A stretch of 64,000 nt of DNA from positions 55,001 to 119,000 of the forward strand of contig NW_026944504.1 in assembly GCF_034702125.1 (NCBI RefSeq), in the 5' to 3' direction. Shown here piece by piece: positions 43,001 to 55,164 of the stretch (positions are counted from its first letter, which is position 1; each line of letters opens with the position of its first letter). Under the pieces are notes generated by a model, which worked only from the letters and a program-made list of their open reading frames with translations, searched no databases and was not told the origin of the DNA. The DNA is from Engraulis encrasicolus. Taxonomy: Eukaryota; Chordata; Actinopteri; Clupeiformes; Engraulidae. Made by a program: the position numbers and the translations under genes.

Positions 43001-43579
43001 GATCACACAGTGTCCCTTTAAGAGGCATAAGTTATGCGATCACACAGTGTCCCTTTAAGAGGCATATGCGATCACACAGTGTCCCTTTAAGAGGCATATG
43101 CGATCACACAGTGTCCCTTTAAGAGGCATATGCGATCGCACAGTGTCCCTTTAAGAGGCATATGCGATCACACAGTGTCCCTTTAAGAGGCATATGCGAT
43201 CACACAGTGTCCCTTTAAGAGGCATATGCGATCACACAGTGTCCCTTTAAGAGGCATATGCGATCACACAGTGTCCCTTTAAGAGGCATATGCGATCACA
43301 CAGTGTCCCTTTAAGAGGCATATGCGATCACACAGTGTCCCTTTAAGAGGCATATGCGATCGCACAGTGTCCCTTTAAGAGGCATATGCGATCGCACAGT
43401 GTCCCTTTAAGAGGCATAAGTTATGCGATCACACAGTGTCCCTTTAAGAGGCATATGCGATCACACAGTGTCCCTTTAAGAGGCATATGCGATCACACAG
43501 TGTCCCTTTAAGAGGCATATGCGATCACACAGTGTCCCTTTAAGAGGCATATGCGATCACACAGTGTCCCTTTAAGAAG

Positions 43580-44215
43580 TTATGCGATCAAAATGCTCGC
43601 AGTGTAGAGCCCTGAGGCAGGCCACGGTCATGTGCAACAGAATGCAATATATGTGGGTGGTTGACGTTTAAGGGCGTAACGCAAAAAAAAAAAAAAAGTT
43701 TTTTCAAATTCCTGAAAAAAATTATGGATAAAAATTGGACAAAAATTGAAAAAAATGCACTTAGTGGTCTGTGGAATTTCACCTTATTTTTGCCATTTTT
43801 GGGAAAATGTGTCCTGCATCAACACATAGCATAGGCATGTCACACCGCAGGAAAATGGAGTCACACCACAGGGAATTCACTGCATTCACATATCTTAATC
43901 TAAAGTTAAGATTTATGCAATCATGCCAAATGCTTCATACATTATTCAAAGTGTTGTTGGTTAATTTATATATATATTATTATATATTGTTTCATTAATG
44001 TTACAGTCACACCGCAGGAAATTTGACATATAAACCTTTACATAAATCTTAACAAAAATGTTTCTTCTCATCTAAGACTAATATGAAACATAATGTACCA
44101 CATCTTCTTTCATTGACATTTGTTTTTTAAAGGAAAATAACAGTTTTGTAGGTTTTTAACCAATGTTACGGAAAAACAAGGCGTCACGTCTCCCACCCAT
44201 GTGCAGGGTGTACAT
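43580..44215. other. Intergenic, nothing recognised
   Basis: AT-rich sequence with A and T runs and a repeated phrase CACACCGCAGG (43841, 44009). No gene signal. Confidence 0.5.
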
Positions 44216-44346
44216 CTGAACTAGGGATGCACGATGTATCGGCCAGATGTATCATCTGAACTAGGGATGCACGATGTATCGGCCAGATGTATCATCTGAA
44301 CTAGGGATGCAATATATGTGCAGGGCAGGTAAGCTTACATCTGAAC
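44213..44346. repeat. Tandem partial copies of a hAT left end
   Basis: CATCTGAACTAGGGATGCAC then GATGTATCGGCCAGATGTAT is present two to three times before the full element at 44347. Each copy includes the target sequence ATCTGAAC. Confidence 0.88.
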
Positions 44347-44746
44347 TAGGGATGCACGATGTATCGGCCAGATGTATCGATATCGGCCGATATGTGACAT
44401 TTCTCAACACATCGGATGGGTAAAACTGGGCCGATGTTAACGCCGATGTTTTTTTTTAAAATATGATACGGTTATAAAAGATTGGACTTGACGGTGACTT
44501 TCATTGTTTGTCTTCTAGTTTGTCTCTATTTTTTATCTAATTTTATCACAGGGAGTTAAAAAGTGGTTTTGGAAATAAGAGGACATTCAAAAATTGAGTT
44601 TGTTTGCATCATTGTCATCTCTTTAAAAAATAATAATAACAACAACAAAAAACATCTGTATCGGTTAATATCGGTTATCGGTCAAAACCGCAATATCAAT
44701 ATCGGATATCGGTATCGGCCGAAATTTTCCACATCGTGCATCCCTA
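44347..44746. mobile_element. hAT-type MITE
   Basis: 400 bp with ends TAGGGATGCACGATGT and ACATCGTGCATCCCTA and perfect 8-bp target duplication ATCTGAAC at 44339-44346 and 44747-44754. ATCGGCCGATA-rich interior. Non-coding. Confidence 0.93.
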
Positions 44747-44759
44747 ATCTGAACTATCA

Positions 44760-45655
44760 TATATGATGGGAAAGAGTGTGTGTTTGACATTTTAACTGAC
44801 TATACATGGGTTCTCAGTGTTTATCAACACAATGTTGTGAGGAGGGGCAAGACACTGGCAGCCAACCACGTGAGCTTATTTTTTGACCGACAGCGGTTTC
44901 CAACAATCAGAGGTTGAGTTGGGTTCGCACGGTCAGACTATAACCAAAATTTGAAACCCATGTACTATAAAGTGCATGCATACACATTTTTTGTCCATTT
45001 TTAGAAAATTAAATATTGATACAGGTTTAGATTTGGGCCCTCAGTTGATTTGAGTTGACCCCCCTGATCTAAGTCAACCTGTACAGTGCAATTGAAAAAC
45101 AAACTCAAAGCTATAATAGCAAATAGCAAATAAAAAGAACTTAAATAAACATGGTTGCATACAAATGCACACATTTGACGTCAGTTTTATTACAGCACTC
45201 AGTCGTGTTTGGGTAAGGGGGGGGGGGTGCAAGATTGAAGTTTTCTTGTTTTTGGAAGGTGAACATACTTTTTAAGACGGCTGAGGCTGTATGGTGTCAA
45301 CAATAGGCTTCTGTTTTAATTCATTATTTTGTATGGTGTCAACAATAGGCTTCTGTTTTATTACCTTATTTTGTATGGTGTCAACAATAGGCTTCTGTTT
45401 TTATTTTAGCTGAGGCTGTATGGTCAACAATAGGATTCTGTTTTAATTCTTTCAAATGATCTAAGAGAGTGTGATCCAGTAGACTATGGTGTGCAAATGT
45501 GGTAGCCTAATGGCAATCTGACTGTTCAGGTAAAAGCCAAGATGGGGCGTCTACTTAAAACTGCACTGTGATTGTTGGTCACCAAGACCAGGGATATATC
45601 CAGTCCCTCTACGAGAAAAGGGAGGCACTGAAGATTAGAGGATCCCACACACATC
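44760..45655. other. Intergenic with a short tandem repeat
   Basis: Four imperfect copies of TGTATGGTGTCAACAATAGG plus CTTCTGTTTTA lie at 45287-45445. No gene recognised. Confidence 0.6.
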
Positions 45656-45728
45656 CAACATCAGGGGGATTCAATTAAACGTCACAGAGGGACAGTTTTT
45701 CAAATTGGTCCCAGTAAAGGGGTCGAAC

Positions 45729-46083
45729 ATGGAATAGGCATGTACAGTGGTGCATGTATGTAACAGCATGGAATAGGCATGTACAGTGGTGCATGTATGT
45801 AACAGCATGGAATAGGCATGTACAGTGGTGCATGTATGTAACAGCATGGAATAGGCATGTACAGTGGTGCATGTATGTAACAGCATGGAATAGGCATGTA
45901 CAGTGGTGCATGTATGTAACAGCATGGAATAGGCATGTACAGTGGTGCATGTATGTAACAGCATGGAATAGGCATGTACAGTGGTGCATGTATGTAACAG
46001 CATGGAATAGGCATGTACAGTGGTGCATGTATGTAACAGCATGGAATAGGCATGTACAGTGGTGCATGTATGTAACAGCATGC
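45729..46083. repeat. 39-bp minisatellite, nine units
   Basis: Unit CATGGAATAGGCATGTACAG plus TGGTGCATGTATGTAACAG, essentially identical in all copies. Since 39 is divisible by three and the unit lacks stops, all three minus frames and one plus frame are open here. These are not genes. Confidence 0.97.
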
Positions 46084-46138
46084 AATGTCCCAAGTGAGGG
46101 TGCGAAACAAGTGGATACCTTTCCAGACAGCTTTTCCA

Positions 46139-46265
46139 TGACTTAGTAGCCTTGATGGTCTATTATGAGACTATTTCCACTTAGTACTTAGTAGCCTTGA
46201 TGGTCTATTATGAGACTATTTCCACTTAGTACTTAGTAGCCTTCATGGTCTATTATGAGACTATT
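46139..46265. repeat. About 53-bp tandem repeat, 2.5 units
   Basis: ACTTAGTAGCCTTGATGGTC then TATTATGAGACTATTTCCAC is repeated at 46141, 46193 and 46221-46265. Confidence 0.85.
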
Positions 46266-46499
46266 TCAGATAAGATATCACTCTCATGTGCATATAGGAA
46301 AAGTATCCCTAACCTGAAGTGTTAGTGATTGCAAATTGCGCACAGACACTGATAGCACACATAAGCTTATTTGTTTTCATTTTGGTCTGACCTCGTGGGG
46401 GGCCAGAACCTTGCCGTCCAAGGGCCGCATCTGGCCCCAGGGCCGCCATTTGAATAGCCCTGTCCTGGCCCCGGGGCCGCCATTTGAATAGCCCTGTCC

Positions 46500-48880
46500 T
46501 ACATCATACATTTACACTGCTCTCCTCTGGTAGTGTTTCAGGACACTGAACTGCAGACTGAATAAATAGCCTATAAGAACTCATTTGTCCCCAAGAGTGC
46601 TCAATGGCAGATAGAGATGCCATGAATAGGCTACTAGGGAGGGCACAGTATTTTATTTTATTTTATTTTATTTTTTAATGTTTTCTATGTTGTGTATGTT
46701 TCTTGTGTTCTCTGTGTTATTGTATGTGTACGTGAGTGAGTAGGCCTACTGTATGTTATGCAGTGATGAAGCCCAAGACACATTTCCCCCTGGGGACAAT
46801 AAAGTACACTATCTACATACACTCCACCTCTAGCTGAATGCAGACCTAAACTATGACAAACATAGTGAGGGTTCCATCACCTCATAATGAATGTCACTTG
46901 CTGTTATAATTTCGGGTTGCAATAGAGTAGAGTGCTATGGATAATCTTTTAGCAGCAAACATGCGCACATTTGATCATACAATGAATGAATAGCATCATA
47001 CATCCATCCCAATATCACTGCAATTTAATACCGTTGACAAATAACAAGCAACTGCTTGGAAAGCTTCAGGCTGGGTGACGGGTCCTGTAGGCTACACTGA
47101 CTATCAAGTGCAGTGTGTGAGCTATTTGTTGTTATTGTCTCCTTCATAACAACACGTATCCACCGTATATGGATTAAGGGGAACCAAGCGGTACTCTGAA
47201 AGTTTGAGAAATAGCCCGTGTCGGCAAAGTGGGTAGAACTAGCAAGTTTCCGTCGTGAGCAAAACAGAAACGTTAGCTTGTGTTACCCATGGAATTAGCT
47301 GGGTGGCTAAGCGGCTAATTCTATGTTAGCATGGCAAACCCCGGCTTCATCTCTGTATTTGCGGGACCTGTCGTGGTTGCGTGTGTGCGCCTACATCCAC
47401 CGCATGCACCATTTGCGCCACAGACAGATCAGTAAGTAGATGGCAACAACGTCCGACGACGTGCCTTCGCTTGTTTCTAAACTAACGTTAACGTAACGTA
47501 AGGCCGTCGGTGCATTTTCAATTTCTCACTCCCCCTCAAAATGACGTCTCCCTGTGCGGCACCACGTACACGACGTTCGCCATTCCGAGAGAAGGGTGCG
47601 TGACTGTCCGAGGTATTATCAACGGGCAGGGCAAACCTTCATCCATTCTCATGTTGAGAAGGAGAAGCGTGTTAATCTCTCAGGCACAGTACACTTTCAC
47701 CACAAACACCACGGCATTGTATTGTTTTCCTACCTTTTTACAAGGCCGTCGGACACATCCTTACATTCTGTGGAGCTTGAGAACATGCGCAGTCGAGAGT
47801 TGACACACTTCCTGGTAAAGCTCACAGTCATCCCTGTCGCAGTCATGGACCGAAATCCCGCAATTCGCCGCCAGATTCCCCCTTATAAACGCTGGCATTG
47901 ACGACAAACAAAATACATTCACCCTCAAACTGTACAGCTGTTCCAAATTGTGCGTAAACTAACGGCGTCCAGTGATGCATTGTGAAAGAGATGGCGTGAC
48001 AGCACACAAACTCGCCCTCCATGCCCCGAAGATAACCCAAGCAGTCTATAAAACGTTATTTGAAGGCATATTGCTACTGTGTGTGTTGTTGTGACTGTCC
48101 TTTCATGCATGTTTACATGCCCGCACCCTCCGGATAACATGGAGGTATAGTTACTCCATGATGAAGAACTAGTATCATGTTTTATTGTTGGACAAAAGAA
48201 TGTGGGACGCCAAGACAGTCGGTCATCGGCAGTCCCGGGTGGTAAAAATTATGTATCCGAAATCTCTTGATGTCGATTCCGCAGGGTGAGCAGGTTGGCC
48301 CCTGCTCTCCCTGTGCCAGTCATGGCAGATACCCTTTTAACGTGTTAGTAATTGCAACAGTGCCCGAGCTCCCAGCCGTGCTTGCCTCAATAACGGTGGC
48401 AGCAAGTGTAGGCATCTTCACCCTAGAACTGTGTATTCCACTCCATATTATTAATATCTTGTTCAAACTAAACAACATATTTAGTAAATGTCCCCGATTT
48501 TTCACTTTATATTTGCAGAATTTAACACATTTAAAGAGAGAATGTTATTATGGTGGTGCAAAGCATTGTGGGAATGGGCGTGGTTTGGACTATTGGAGTT
48601 TTTCATTGGTCATCACAGGCAAGAAGCCCAAGACAGCAGGGATCAGACCCCCTCAGGTCCTCCACAACAGTCTCTGCATCCAAAATGATTGTCAAAGCCA
48701 CAGAGACTTTCATACTTGCACAGAGACAATACATACTTTTTTTTCTCATTCCAGTTGCCTCTTGTGTGAAATGAGAGTTGAGGATCTTGACTCTTTTAAA
48801 TGATCAGTTCTGCTTCTGACTGGTCCAAGTAGTGACGAACGAGAGTTGAACCAATATATCATAAAGTTGCCAAAAAGAAA
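46500..48880. other. Intergenic, possibly containing an unrecognised 5' exon
   Basis: The stretch 47200-47500 is richer in CpG than its surroundings and has a strong donor-like AGATCA|GTAAGT at 47430. An ATG at 47331 is open up to it (MANPGFISVFAGPVV...). A longer plus frame at 48267-48803 matches nothing I know. This could be a promoter region, for example for a taf12-like gene expected here by synteny, but no such protein is visible. Confidence 0.25.
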
Positions 48881-48887
48881 TGATCTA

Positions 48888-48952
48888 CAAAATATATTAT
48901 ATTATATTATATTATATTATATTATATTATATTATATTATATTATATTATAT
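48888..48952. repeat. (ATATT)n pentanucleotide microsatellite
   Basis: Perfect ATATT repeat of about 65 bp. A mixed (TGTAT)n/(TATAT)n tract follows at 49410-49480. Confidence 0.95.
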
Positions 48953-49111
48953 CAGGGCAAGTGAATACATGCTACTTAGTTTTAAAGTCTTCAAGTCTGA
49001 AACCTTGAGTTGGTCGATATCTGAAGTTGAGATGGTCACAACTAGAAAGACATTCCAGCCGTGCTGTCTACTTGTGTTGGTTTCAGTGAAGAGTTAATTG
49101 AAACAGACACA

Positions 49112-49232
49112 GGCTGTGTCTCAAATGGTGCACTTGTGCACTTTAGTGTTCATGTTTCAGTGCGTATGCCGTATTAGTTACGCACTGAAACATAGTGCCC
49201 GAAGTGCACAAGTGTGCCATTTGAGATCCAGC
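49112..49232. mobile_element. Palindromic MITE
   Basis: Ends GGCTGTGTCTCAAATGG and CCATTTGAGATCCAGCC; inner arms CACTTGTGCACTT and AAGTGCACAAGTG, CAGTGCGTA and TACGCACTG. The whole 121 bp folds on itself. Confidence 0.8.
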
Positions 49233-49479
49233 CACAGATAGGCCTACTCCGTGCAATTCCGTTGTTTCTTTGGGATAACACAAGAGGGCGCTGTACACAT
49301 AGCATACACAGAGCAAACAGCTCTGAGCATACACACATCTCTGGAGCACACAGCGTAGCTATAGGCAGTCGGCCACACAGCCTGAACAGGGCTCTACTCT
49401 GTGCTGTGCAATGTATTGTATTGTATTGTATTGTATTGTATTATATTATATTATATAATATTACATTATATTGTATTGT

Positions 49480-49990
49480 AACGGTGTGGTGATTGGGGGA
49501 ACTGCAATTTAACAAAAATATTAAATCCCAAAACACCGTCAGCAAAAAATGTCAGTGAATCAGTCAATGTTTGAAAAAAAGTGAAAAGCATGAGACGAGG
49601 CAGTTCCTTAAACTTTCAAATCTTCATTAATTAAATGTTCATTAATCCAACACAAAAAGGTATTAAATCCAAAGAGCATTGTGTAATCCAATATGTCCAA
49701 AGAAAAAATATATTTCCAAGTCTTTTGTTATCAACTCTCCAAAAATAAAAATAAAAGGAGAGGAAGAAGATAGAGAAGATAAGTGTAGTGTTGTAATGTG
49801 GGTAAAGTGTGGAATTGTGTGCGTTTCTGGGCTTTTGGTGGAGTTGTGTTGTAACTTGTCAAGGTGTGTACTATTGTTTGGGGTGAACGTTTTAATAGGA
49901 GACCTTCAATAGGTGGACGTGGTCGTGGACACTGGCTGCTTAACAGTGATTTAGAAATAAAAGAAGGTATCGCACATCAATAACGTCTTT
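49480..49990. other. Intergenic, nothing recognised
   Basis: A 77-residue plus frame (49679-49912) has no recognisable features. No repeat array or element end is clear. Confidence 0.45.
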
Positions 49991-49994
49991 TTAG

Positions 49995-51145
49995 GTGCGG
50001 GCCACAGGTGACCTGTAGCCTAGGGGCCCCAGGCCATCTTAATCAGGGGGCCCCACAGCAACCTGTAGCCTAGGGGCCCCAGGCCATCTTAATCAGGGGG
50101 CCCCACAGCAGCCTGCAGCCTAGGGCCCCCAGGCCATCTTAATCAGGGGGCCCACAGCAACCTGTAGCCTAGGGCCCCCAGGCCATCTTAATCAGGGGGG
50201 CCACAGCAACATGTAGCCTAGGGCCCCCAGGCCATCTTAATCAGGGGGCCACAGCAACATGTAGCCTAGGGCCCCCAGGCCATCTTTATCGGGCCCTATA
50301 GGGGCCCACAGCAACCTGTAGCCTAGGGGCCCCAGGCCATCTTAATCAGGGGGCCCACAGCAACCTGTAGCCTAGGGGCCCCAGGCCATCTTAATCAGGG
50401 GGCCCCACAGCAACCTGTAGCCTAGGGGCCCAGGCCATCTTAATCTGGGCCTGTGGGGGCCCCACAGCAACCTGTAGCCTAGGGGCCCAGGCCATCTTAA
50501 TCCGGGGGCCCCACAGCAACCTGTTACCTAGGGGCCCCAGGCCATCTTAATCCGGCCCTATGGGGCCCCACAGCAGCCTGTAGCCTAGGGGCCCAAGGCC
50601 ATCGTAATCCAGCTCTATGGGGCCCCACAGCAGCCTGTAGCCTAGGGGCCCAAGGCCATCGTAATCCGGGGGCCCCACAGCAACCTGTTACCTAGAGGCC
50701 CCAGGCCATCTTAATCCGGCCCTATGGGGCCCCACAGCAACCTGTAGCCTAGGGCCCCAGGCCATCTTAATCTGGGCCTGTGGGGGCCCCACAGCAACCT
50801 GTAGCCTAGGGCCCCAGGCCATCTTAATCAGGGGGCCCACAGCAACCTGTAGCCTAGGGGCCCCAGGCCATCTTAATCAGGGGGCCCCACAGCAACCTGT
50901 AGCCTAGGGGCCCCAGGCCATCTTAATCCATCCCTGTGGGGGCCCCACAGCAACCTGTAGCCTAGGGGCCCCAGGCCATCTTAATCAGGGGGCCCCACAG
51001 CAACCTGTAGCCTAGGGGCCCCAGGCCATCTTAATCAGGCCCTGTGGGGGCCCCGCGGCCACCTGTAGCCTAGGGGCCCCAGGCCATCTTAATTCGGCCC
51101 TGTGGGGCCCCACAGCCACCTGTAGCCTAGGGGCCCCAGGCTGCC
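49995..51145. repeat. About 48-60 bp GC-rich minisatellite, about 22 units
   Basis: Unit CAGCAACCTGTAGCCTAGGG then GCCCCAGGCCATCTTAATCA and GGGGGCCCCA. Units differ by inserted GGCCCTGTGGGG. It contains many CCTAGG and GGGGCCCC palindromes. Confidence 0.96.
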
Positions 51146-51148
51146 TCC

Positions 51149-51149
51149 C

Positions 51150-51185
<36 letters not shown>

Positions 51186-51294
51186 CAAAAATGTGGAAAA
51201 AGAACCATAAGATTTTAGAACAAAATGATATATGTACTTTATTCATAGACTCTATTTTAAATGATGACAACATCCGTAATGAATTTCCTAAATT

Positions 51295-51356
<62 letters not shown>

Positions 51357-51358
51357 CT
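51149..51358. repeat. (CA)n and (ATA)n microsatellites
   Basis: CA repeat at 51154-51183 and an ATA/TAA repeat at 51297-51354. Unassigned sequence lies between. Confidence 0.9.
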
Positions 51359-51394
51359 TTGTTGTATGACGATAAGGAATTTGGGACACAGAGG

Positions 51395-51835
51395 AAAGAC
51401 ATGAGGAGCCAATCAGGTGGCACTGAGGCCTCAGAGCGGAACACAGGGCAGCCAATCAGATGGCACTGAGGCCTCAGAGCGGAACACAGGGCAGCCAATC
51501 AGGGAGCACTGAGGCCTCAGAGCGGAACACAGGGCAGCCAATCAGATGGCACTGAGGCCTCAGAGCGGAACACAGGGCAGCCAATCAGGGAGCACTGTGG
51601 CCTCAGAGCGGAACACAGGGCAGCCAATCAGATGGCACTGAGGCCTCAGAGCGGAACACAGGGCAGCCAATCAGATGGCACTGAGGCCTCAGAGCGGAAC
51701 ACAGGGCAGCCAATCAGGTGGCACTGAGGCCTCAGAGCGGAACACAGGGGAGCCAATCAGGTGGCACAGAGAAGACATGAGGAGCCAATCAGGTGGAACT
51801 GAGGCCTCTTGGCGGAACACAGGGGAGGCTGGTTG
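51395..51835. repeat. 43-bp minisatellite, about ten units
   Basis: Unit CACTGAGGCCTCAGAGCGGA then ACACAGGGCAGCCAATCAGR and TGG. The last units are degenerate. Followed by G runs at 51900-51921. Confidence 0.95.
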
Positions 51836-51839
51836 GCTA

Positions 51840-53225
51840 AGAAACGCTGTGGGAGACCGTGGATACACAAATCATGTTGCAGAGACGCCGACGGAGGTGG
51901 GGGGGGGGGGGGGGGGGGGGGTTCTCATTACACTGTACATGTGGGTTTGAGGGGGGGGGGCATAATTGGGTTCTCATTACACTGTACATGTGGGTTTCAG
52001 GGGGGCATTTCAAAAGACTTTGTCCTGGGCCCAGCCAAAGTTGTCAGCGAGCCTGCTTGTCCTTCTGGATAAATGAGAGCACACACAGTAGTAGTGCGTC
52101 TAAGGATACAGGAAAGAGGAACACTAATGAGGCCTCAGGACAGAGGAACACTAATGAACGTAAGCAGGCCTTAGGACATGTAGGTTCCCCCCCCCCCTGC
52201 TCTACGGGCCTCAAGACAGAGGAACACTAATGGACGGCACTCGTACTGCAACACAGATCAGATCGGGGCTGAGAGAGAGAGGTCATCGGCAGCCTCAAGC
52301 CGGGTCACTGGTATTTGATTGGCCTAGAGCCGGGTCACTGGTATTTGATTGGCTGTTTTTAACAAAAGGGAAGCAGGAGATTCTCTGGTCACAACTACAA
52401 CAAAAATGATGAATTTTGCAAGAGAGGGAATCATGACTCAGCAATTTCAGGGAAGTTTTTTTGTGTGGAAACTAAAGTCCCAAGTTGGAAAGTCCCAAGT
52501 TGTTCAACAAAAAGAAAGTAAGCTCCTCCAAGAGTGTTTCTTTTCATTTCACATACCATACTACTTGTAATATTAAACGGTGGAAAAAACATTATAAAAA
52601 TAAAAAATACCATACCTTAAAATGTAAATGTTTATAACTGTTGAATGTAACACATTGGATACCTATATTCTGAGTAGCCTTCACAATGGTGATATGAACA
52701 TATAACATCGGGGTTAAGTTCGAGTTTGGGGAGCTACCCACCACCTCTGCAGTCTTTAGAGAACTAGCCTCCACCTCTGCAGTCTTTTCTCAAAAGTCCC
52801 CTTGGCTTCAACGCTGCTGACATAGTTCTTTAAGCTAACCCTTCACTGCCAATGCCAGCCAACGCAGATGTATTTCCGGATAAATGTCATTTACTACAGT
52901 ACTGTACATTGACCATTTGAAGTATCGAGGACAGGGAGGGAGAGAGCAAGTTGCCAAATCCACAGGAAAGGAACGTTTCTTTTTTGTTCTGCACAATATA
53001 GTATAACACAATTATTTTTTAAAGCTCTGCATTGCTTGGTAAAATAATGGCTCATTTGAAATGGACTTTAGTAAAATACACTCTGCCATTTGGCACCCAA
53101 CTGGAGTTAGTTAATGATTGATCAAAACAACAAAACAACAGATATGTGATAAAAACATGTGACAAGCACGAGCTGAGCTGAGCTGAGCTGAGCTGAGCAT
53201 AGTCAGAACATCACTACGCCAGGGG
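51840..53225. other. Intergenic, nothing recognised
   Basis: Contains a duplicated phrase TTCTCATTACACTGTACATG (51922, 51970), a duplicated GCCGGGTCACTGGTATTTGA (52298, 52330) and (GAGCT)n at 53170-53196. No gene. Confidence 0.5.
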
Positions 53226-53430
53226 CAGTGTTGCCAGATTGGGTGGGTGCCCGCCCAATTGGGCTACTTGGGATGAGCGTCTGCGGGTAAAAACGGGAAA
53301 AAATGGCCATTTGGAGTTTTGGGCCCAGAGAAGTCTATGTAATTTGTTGAATTTGGGCGGAATTTAGCGCATTTGGCGGTTTTTGAGAACCTATTGGGCA
53401 GGATTTGATCACACACATCTGGCAACACTG
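53226..53430. mobile_element. hAT-type MITE
   Basis: 205 bp with ends CAGTGTTGCCAGAT and ATCTGGCAACACTG. The flanking 8-mers do not match, so the target duplication is decayed or the insertion was rearranged. Confidence 0.75.
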
Positions 53431-53508
53431 CTCAGGTTAAGACCGTCCTCCTTGTCTGCTTGAGGCCTCGTGATAATGTACGTCACTGACGATTTCAATT
53501 TCAATGTT

Positions 53509-53722
53509 CAGGGCTTTTTCTAGGATTTTTTGGCATGAGGGAGCATCATGGCAGGTTACGGGGGTGAAGGGGGGTGTGTGTGTGTGTGTGTGTGTGTCCC
53601 GTGAATGAGAAATTTACTAGGGGCGCTCAAATATATATATATAAAAAAATAAAAGTATGAGGGTGCACCCACGAAGGTATGAGGGTGGAGCGCCCCTATT
53701 TCCCCGTTCAGAAAAAGCCCTG
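53509..53722. mobile_element. hAT-type MITE
   Basis: 214 bp with ends CAGGGCTTTTTCT and AGAAAAAGCCCTG. Both flanks contain ATGTT. It includes a short TG repeat and TATGAGGG phrases. Confidence 0.75.
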
Positions 53723-53954
53723 ATGTTAATTTCTCCCAAAAGCGCAATTCAAATGTCATTTTTCAATTTGCAAGAGGGACAGTAAATGAAGAATATTCCC
53801 CCAAAAGCTAGGCTGACAGCAGGGAAACTTCATTTTTTTTCTCCGCGGAGGCGGGCGCGGCGTCAGCGAAACACACAGGCGGAGGACGGGAGTCAGTCCG
53901 CATATCGGAATATGAACCCCATGTCCATCTAGCCAGACCAGCAGTTGGGAATCA

Positions 53955-54832
53955 TCCGCATCACATCCAAACATTACATCACATCCACACATCACATCAC
54001 ATCCAAACATTACATCACATCCACACATCACATCACATCCGCATCACATCCACACATTACATCACATCCACACATCACATCACATCCACACATTACATCA
54101 CATCCACACATCACATCACATCCACACATCACATCACATCCACACATCCAGGGTATATACACCAATTTGAAGTCAAATTTACTACCATTTAATACCTTTT
54201 TTCACTACCTTTAGATCATTTTTACAACCATCACGGCACTTCATTGCGAGTCTTAACAAGACATTTTTTTGCAAAAAGACGCCCGAAAGGAAGCAGTGTG
54301 GCGGGACGGTACCATGCTCCGGGTATCTCAGTCATGGAGGAGAATGAGGGAGAGCACTGGTTAATTACTCCACCCACCAAACAGGCTGGTCGGGAGTCAA
54401 AACAACACCTTTTGGGCTAAAAGTCTCACCTAACTTCTTAATTTTTAATCACAATGCTTCAACTAAGAAAAAATAATGGCTCATTTTTCAAAAATAATAC
54501 CTTTTAAGCAAATTTACAACTTTTAAGGCCATTAAATTTTGCCTTTTGAATTTATCAACTTTTAATACTTTTTACAACCCCGCGGACACCCTGACATCAC
54601 ATCCACACATCACATCCACACATCACATCCACACATCACATCACATCCACACATCACATCCACACATCACATCACATCCACACATCACATCACATCCGCA
54701 TCACATCCACACATCACATCCACACATCACATCCACACATCACATCACATCCACACATCACATCCACACATCACATCACATCTGCATCACATCCACACAT
54801 CACATCACATCCGCATTACATCTACACATTAA
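53955..54832. repeat. CACATCCACACATCACAT satellite, split by an insertion
   Basis: Imperfect 13-18 bp units (CATCACATCCACACATCA) at 53955-54148 and 54594-54832. The element at 54149-54593 divides a formerly continuous array. Confidence 0.93.
54149..54593. mobile_element. Transposon remnant with GCGGACACCCTG end
   Basis: 445 bp, starting CAGGGTATATACACC and ending CCGCGGACACCCTG, the same end as the element at 5413-7562. Inside, 54302-54425 matches the SINE-like fragment at 19192. TTTTTAATAC-type phrases flank it in both orientations. Confidence 0.7.
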
Positions 54833-54875
54833 GTCTGTAGCCGTAGGGTAGGGTAGCTAACACTAACCCTAGACT

Positions 54876-55041
54876 CTTCAGCCGTGTCCCCCAGCCAATC
54901 CGAATGCGTCAGCCGTGTCCCCCAGCCAATCCGAATGCGTCAGCCGTGTCCCCAGCCAATCAGAATGCTTCCTTCCTCACAAACACAGGAAGTCAGGTGC
55001 AAGGAAGGTGATGATGATGATGATGATGTCACAAGACAAGG

Positions 55042-55095
<54 letters not shown>
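54876..55095. repeat. Short minisatellite followed by TG repeat, duplicated at 55780-56000
   Basis: Three units of GCCGTGTCCCCCAGCCAATC plus CGAATGCGTCA, then GGAAGTCAGGTGCA, GTGATGATGATGATG, CACAAGACAAGGACCTGT and (TG)n. The same order of words recurs at 55780-55930, so a segment of about 150 bp was duplicated. Confidence 0.88.
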
Positions 55096-55164
55096 TCACA
55101 TATGCATGACATGATTGCATTTGTCAATGTGTGTGTTTATGCCTATGTGTGTGTGCGCACGCTT

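Larger units (their letters stand above)
30784..43574. repeat. 32-bp satellite array derived from a MITE terminus, about 150 units
   Basis: Unit TTAAGAGGCATATGCGATCA plus CACAGTGTCCCT (32 bp). A 37-bp variant has TAAGTTATGCG in place of TATGCG, and a frequent variant has CGATCG instead of CGATCA. Array pieces are 30784-31605, 38070-38142, 39132-39811 and 40014-43574, separated by three inserted elements. Open reading frames such as MRSHSVPLRG repeats come only from the unit. The variants alternate in higher-order patterns. Confidence 0.97.
45662..46496. mobile_element. hAT-type element expanded by an internal minisatellite
   Basis: Starts CAGGGGGATTCAATTAAACG and ends TTTGAATAGCCCTG. Flanking 8-mers TCCAACAT (45654-45661) and TCCTACAT (46497-46504) match at 7 of 8. 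The last 35 bp are tandemly duplicated (46437-46496). Related by GACAGTTTTTCAAA and GGCCGC text to the element at 3924. Confidence 0.75.

Noticed and set aside
45671..46146. Four overlapping open frames of 130-154 residues
   Set aside because: A 39-bp stop-free repeat keeps all frames open. The peptides are repeats of 13 residues with no other support.
48267..48803. 178-residue open frame as a gene
   Set aside because: No recognisable domain, no neighbouring splice logic and compositional features like non-coding DNA.
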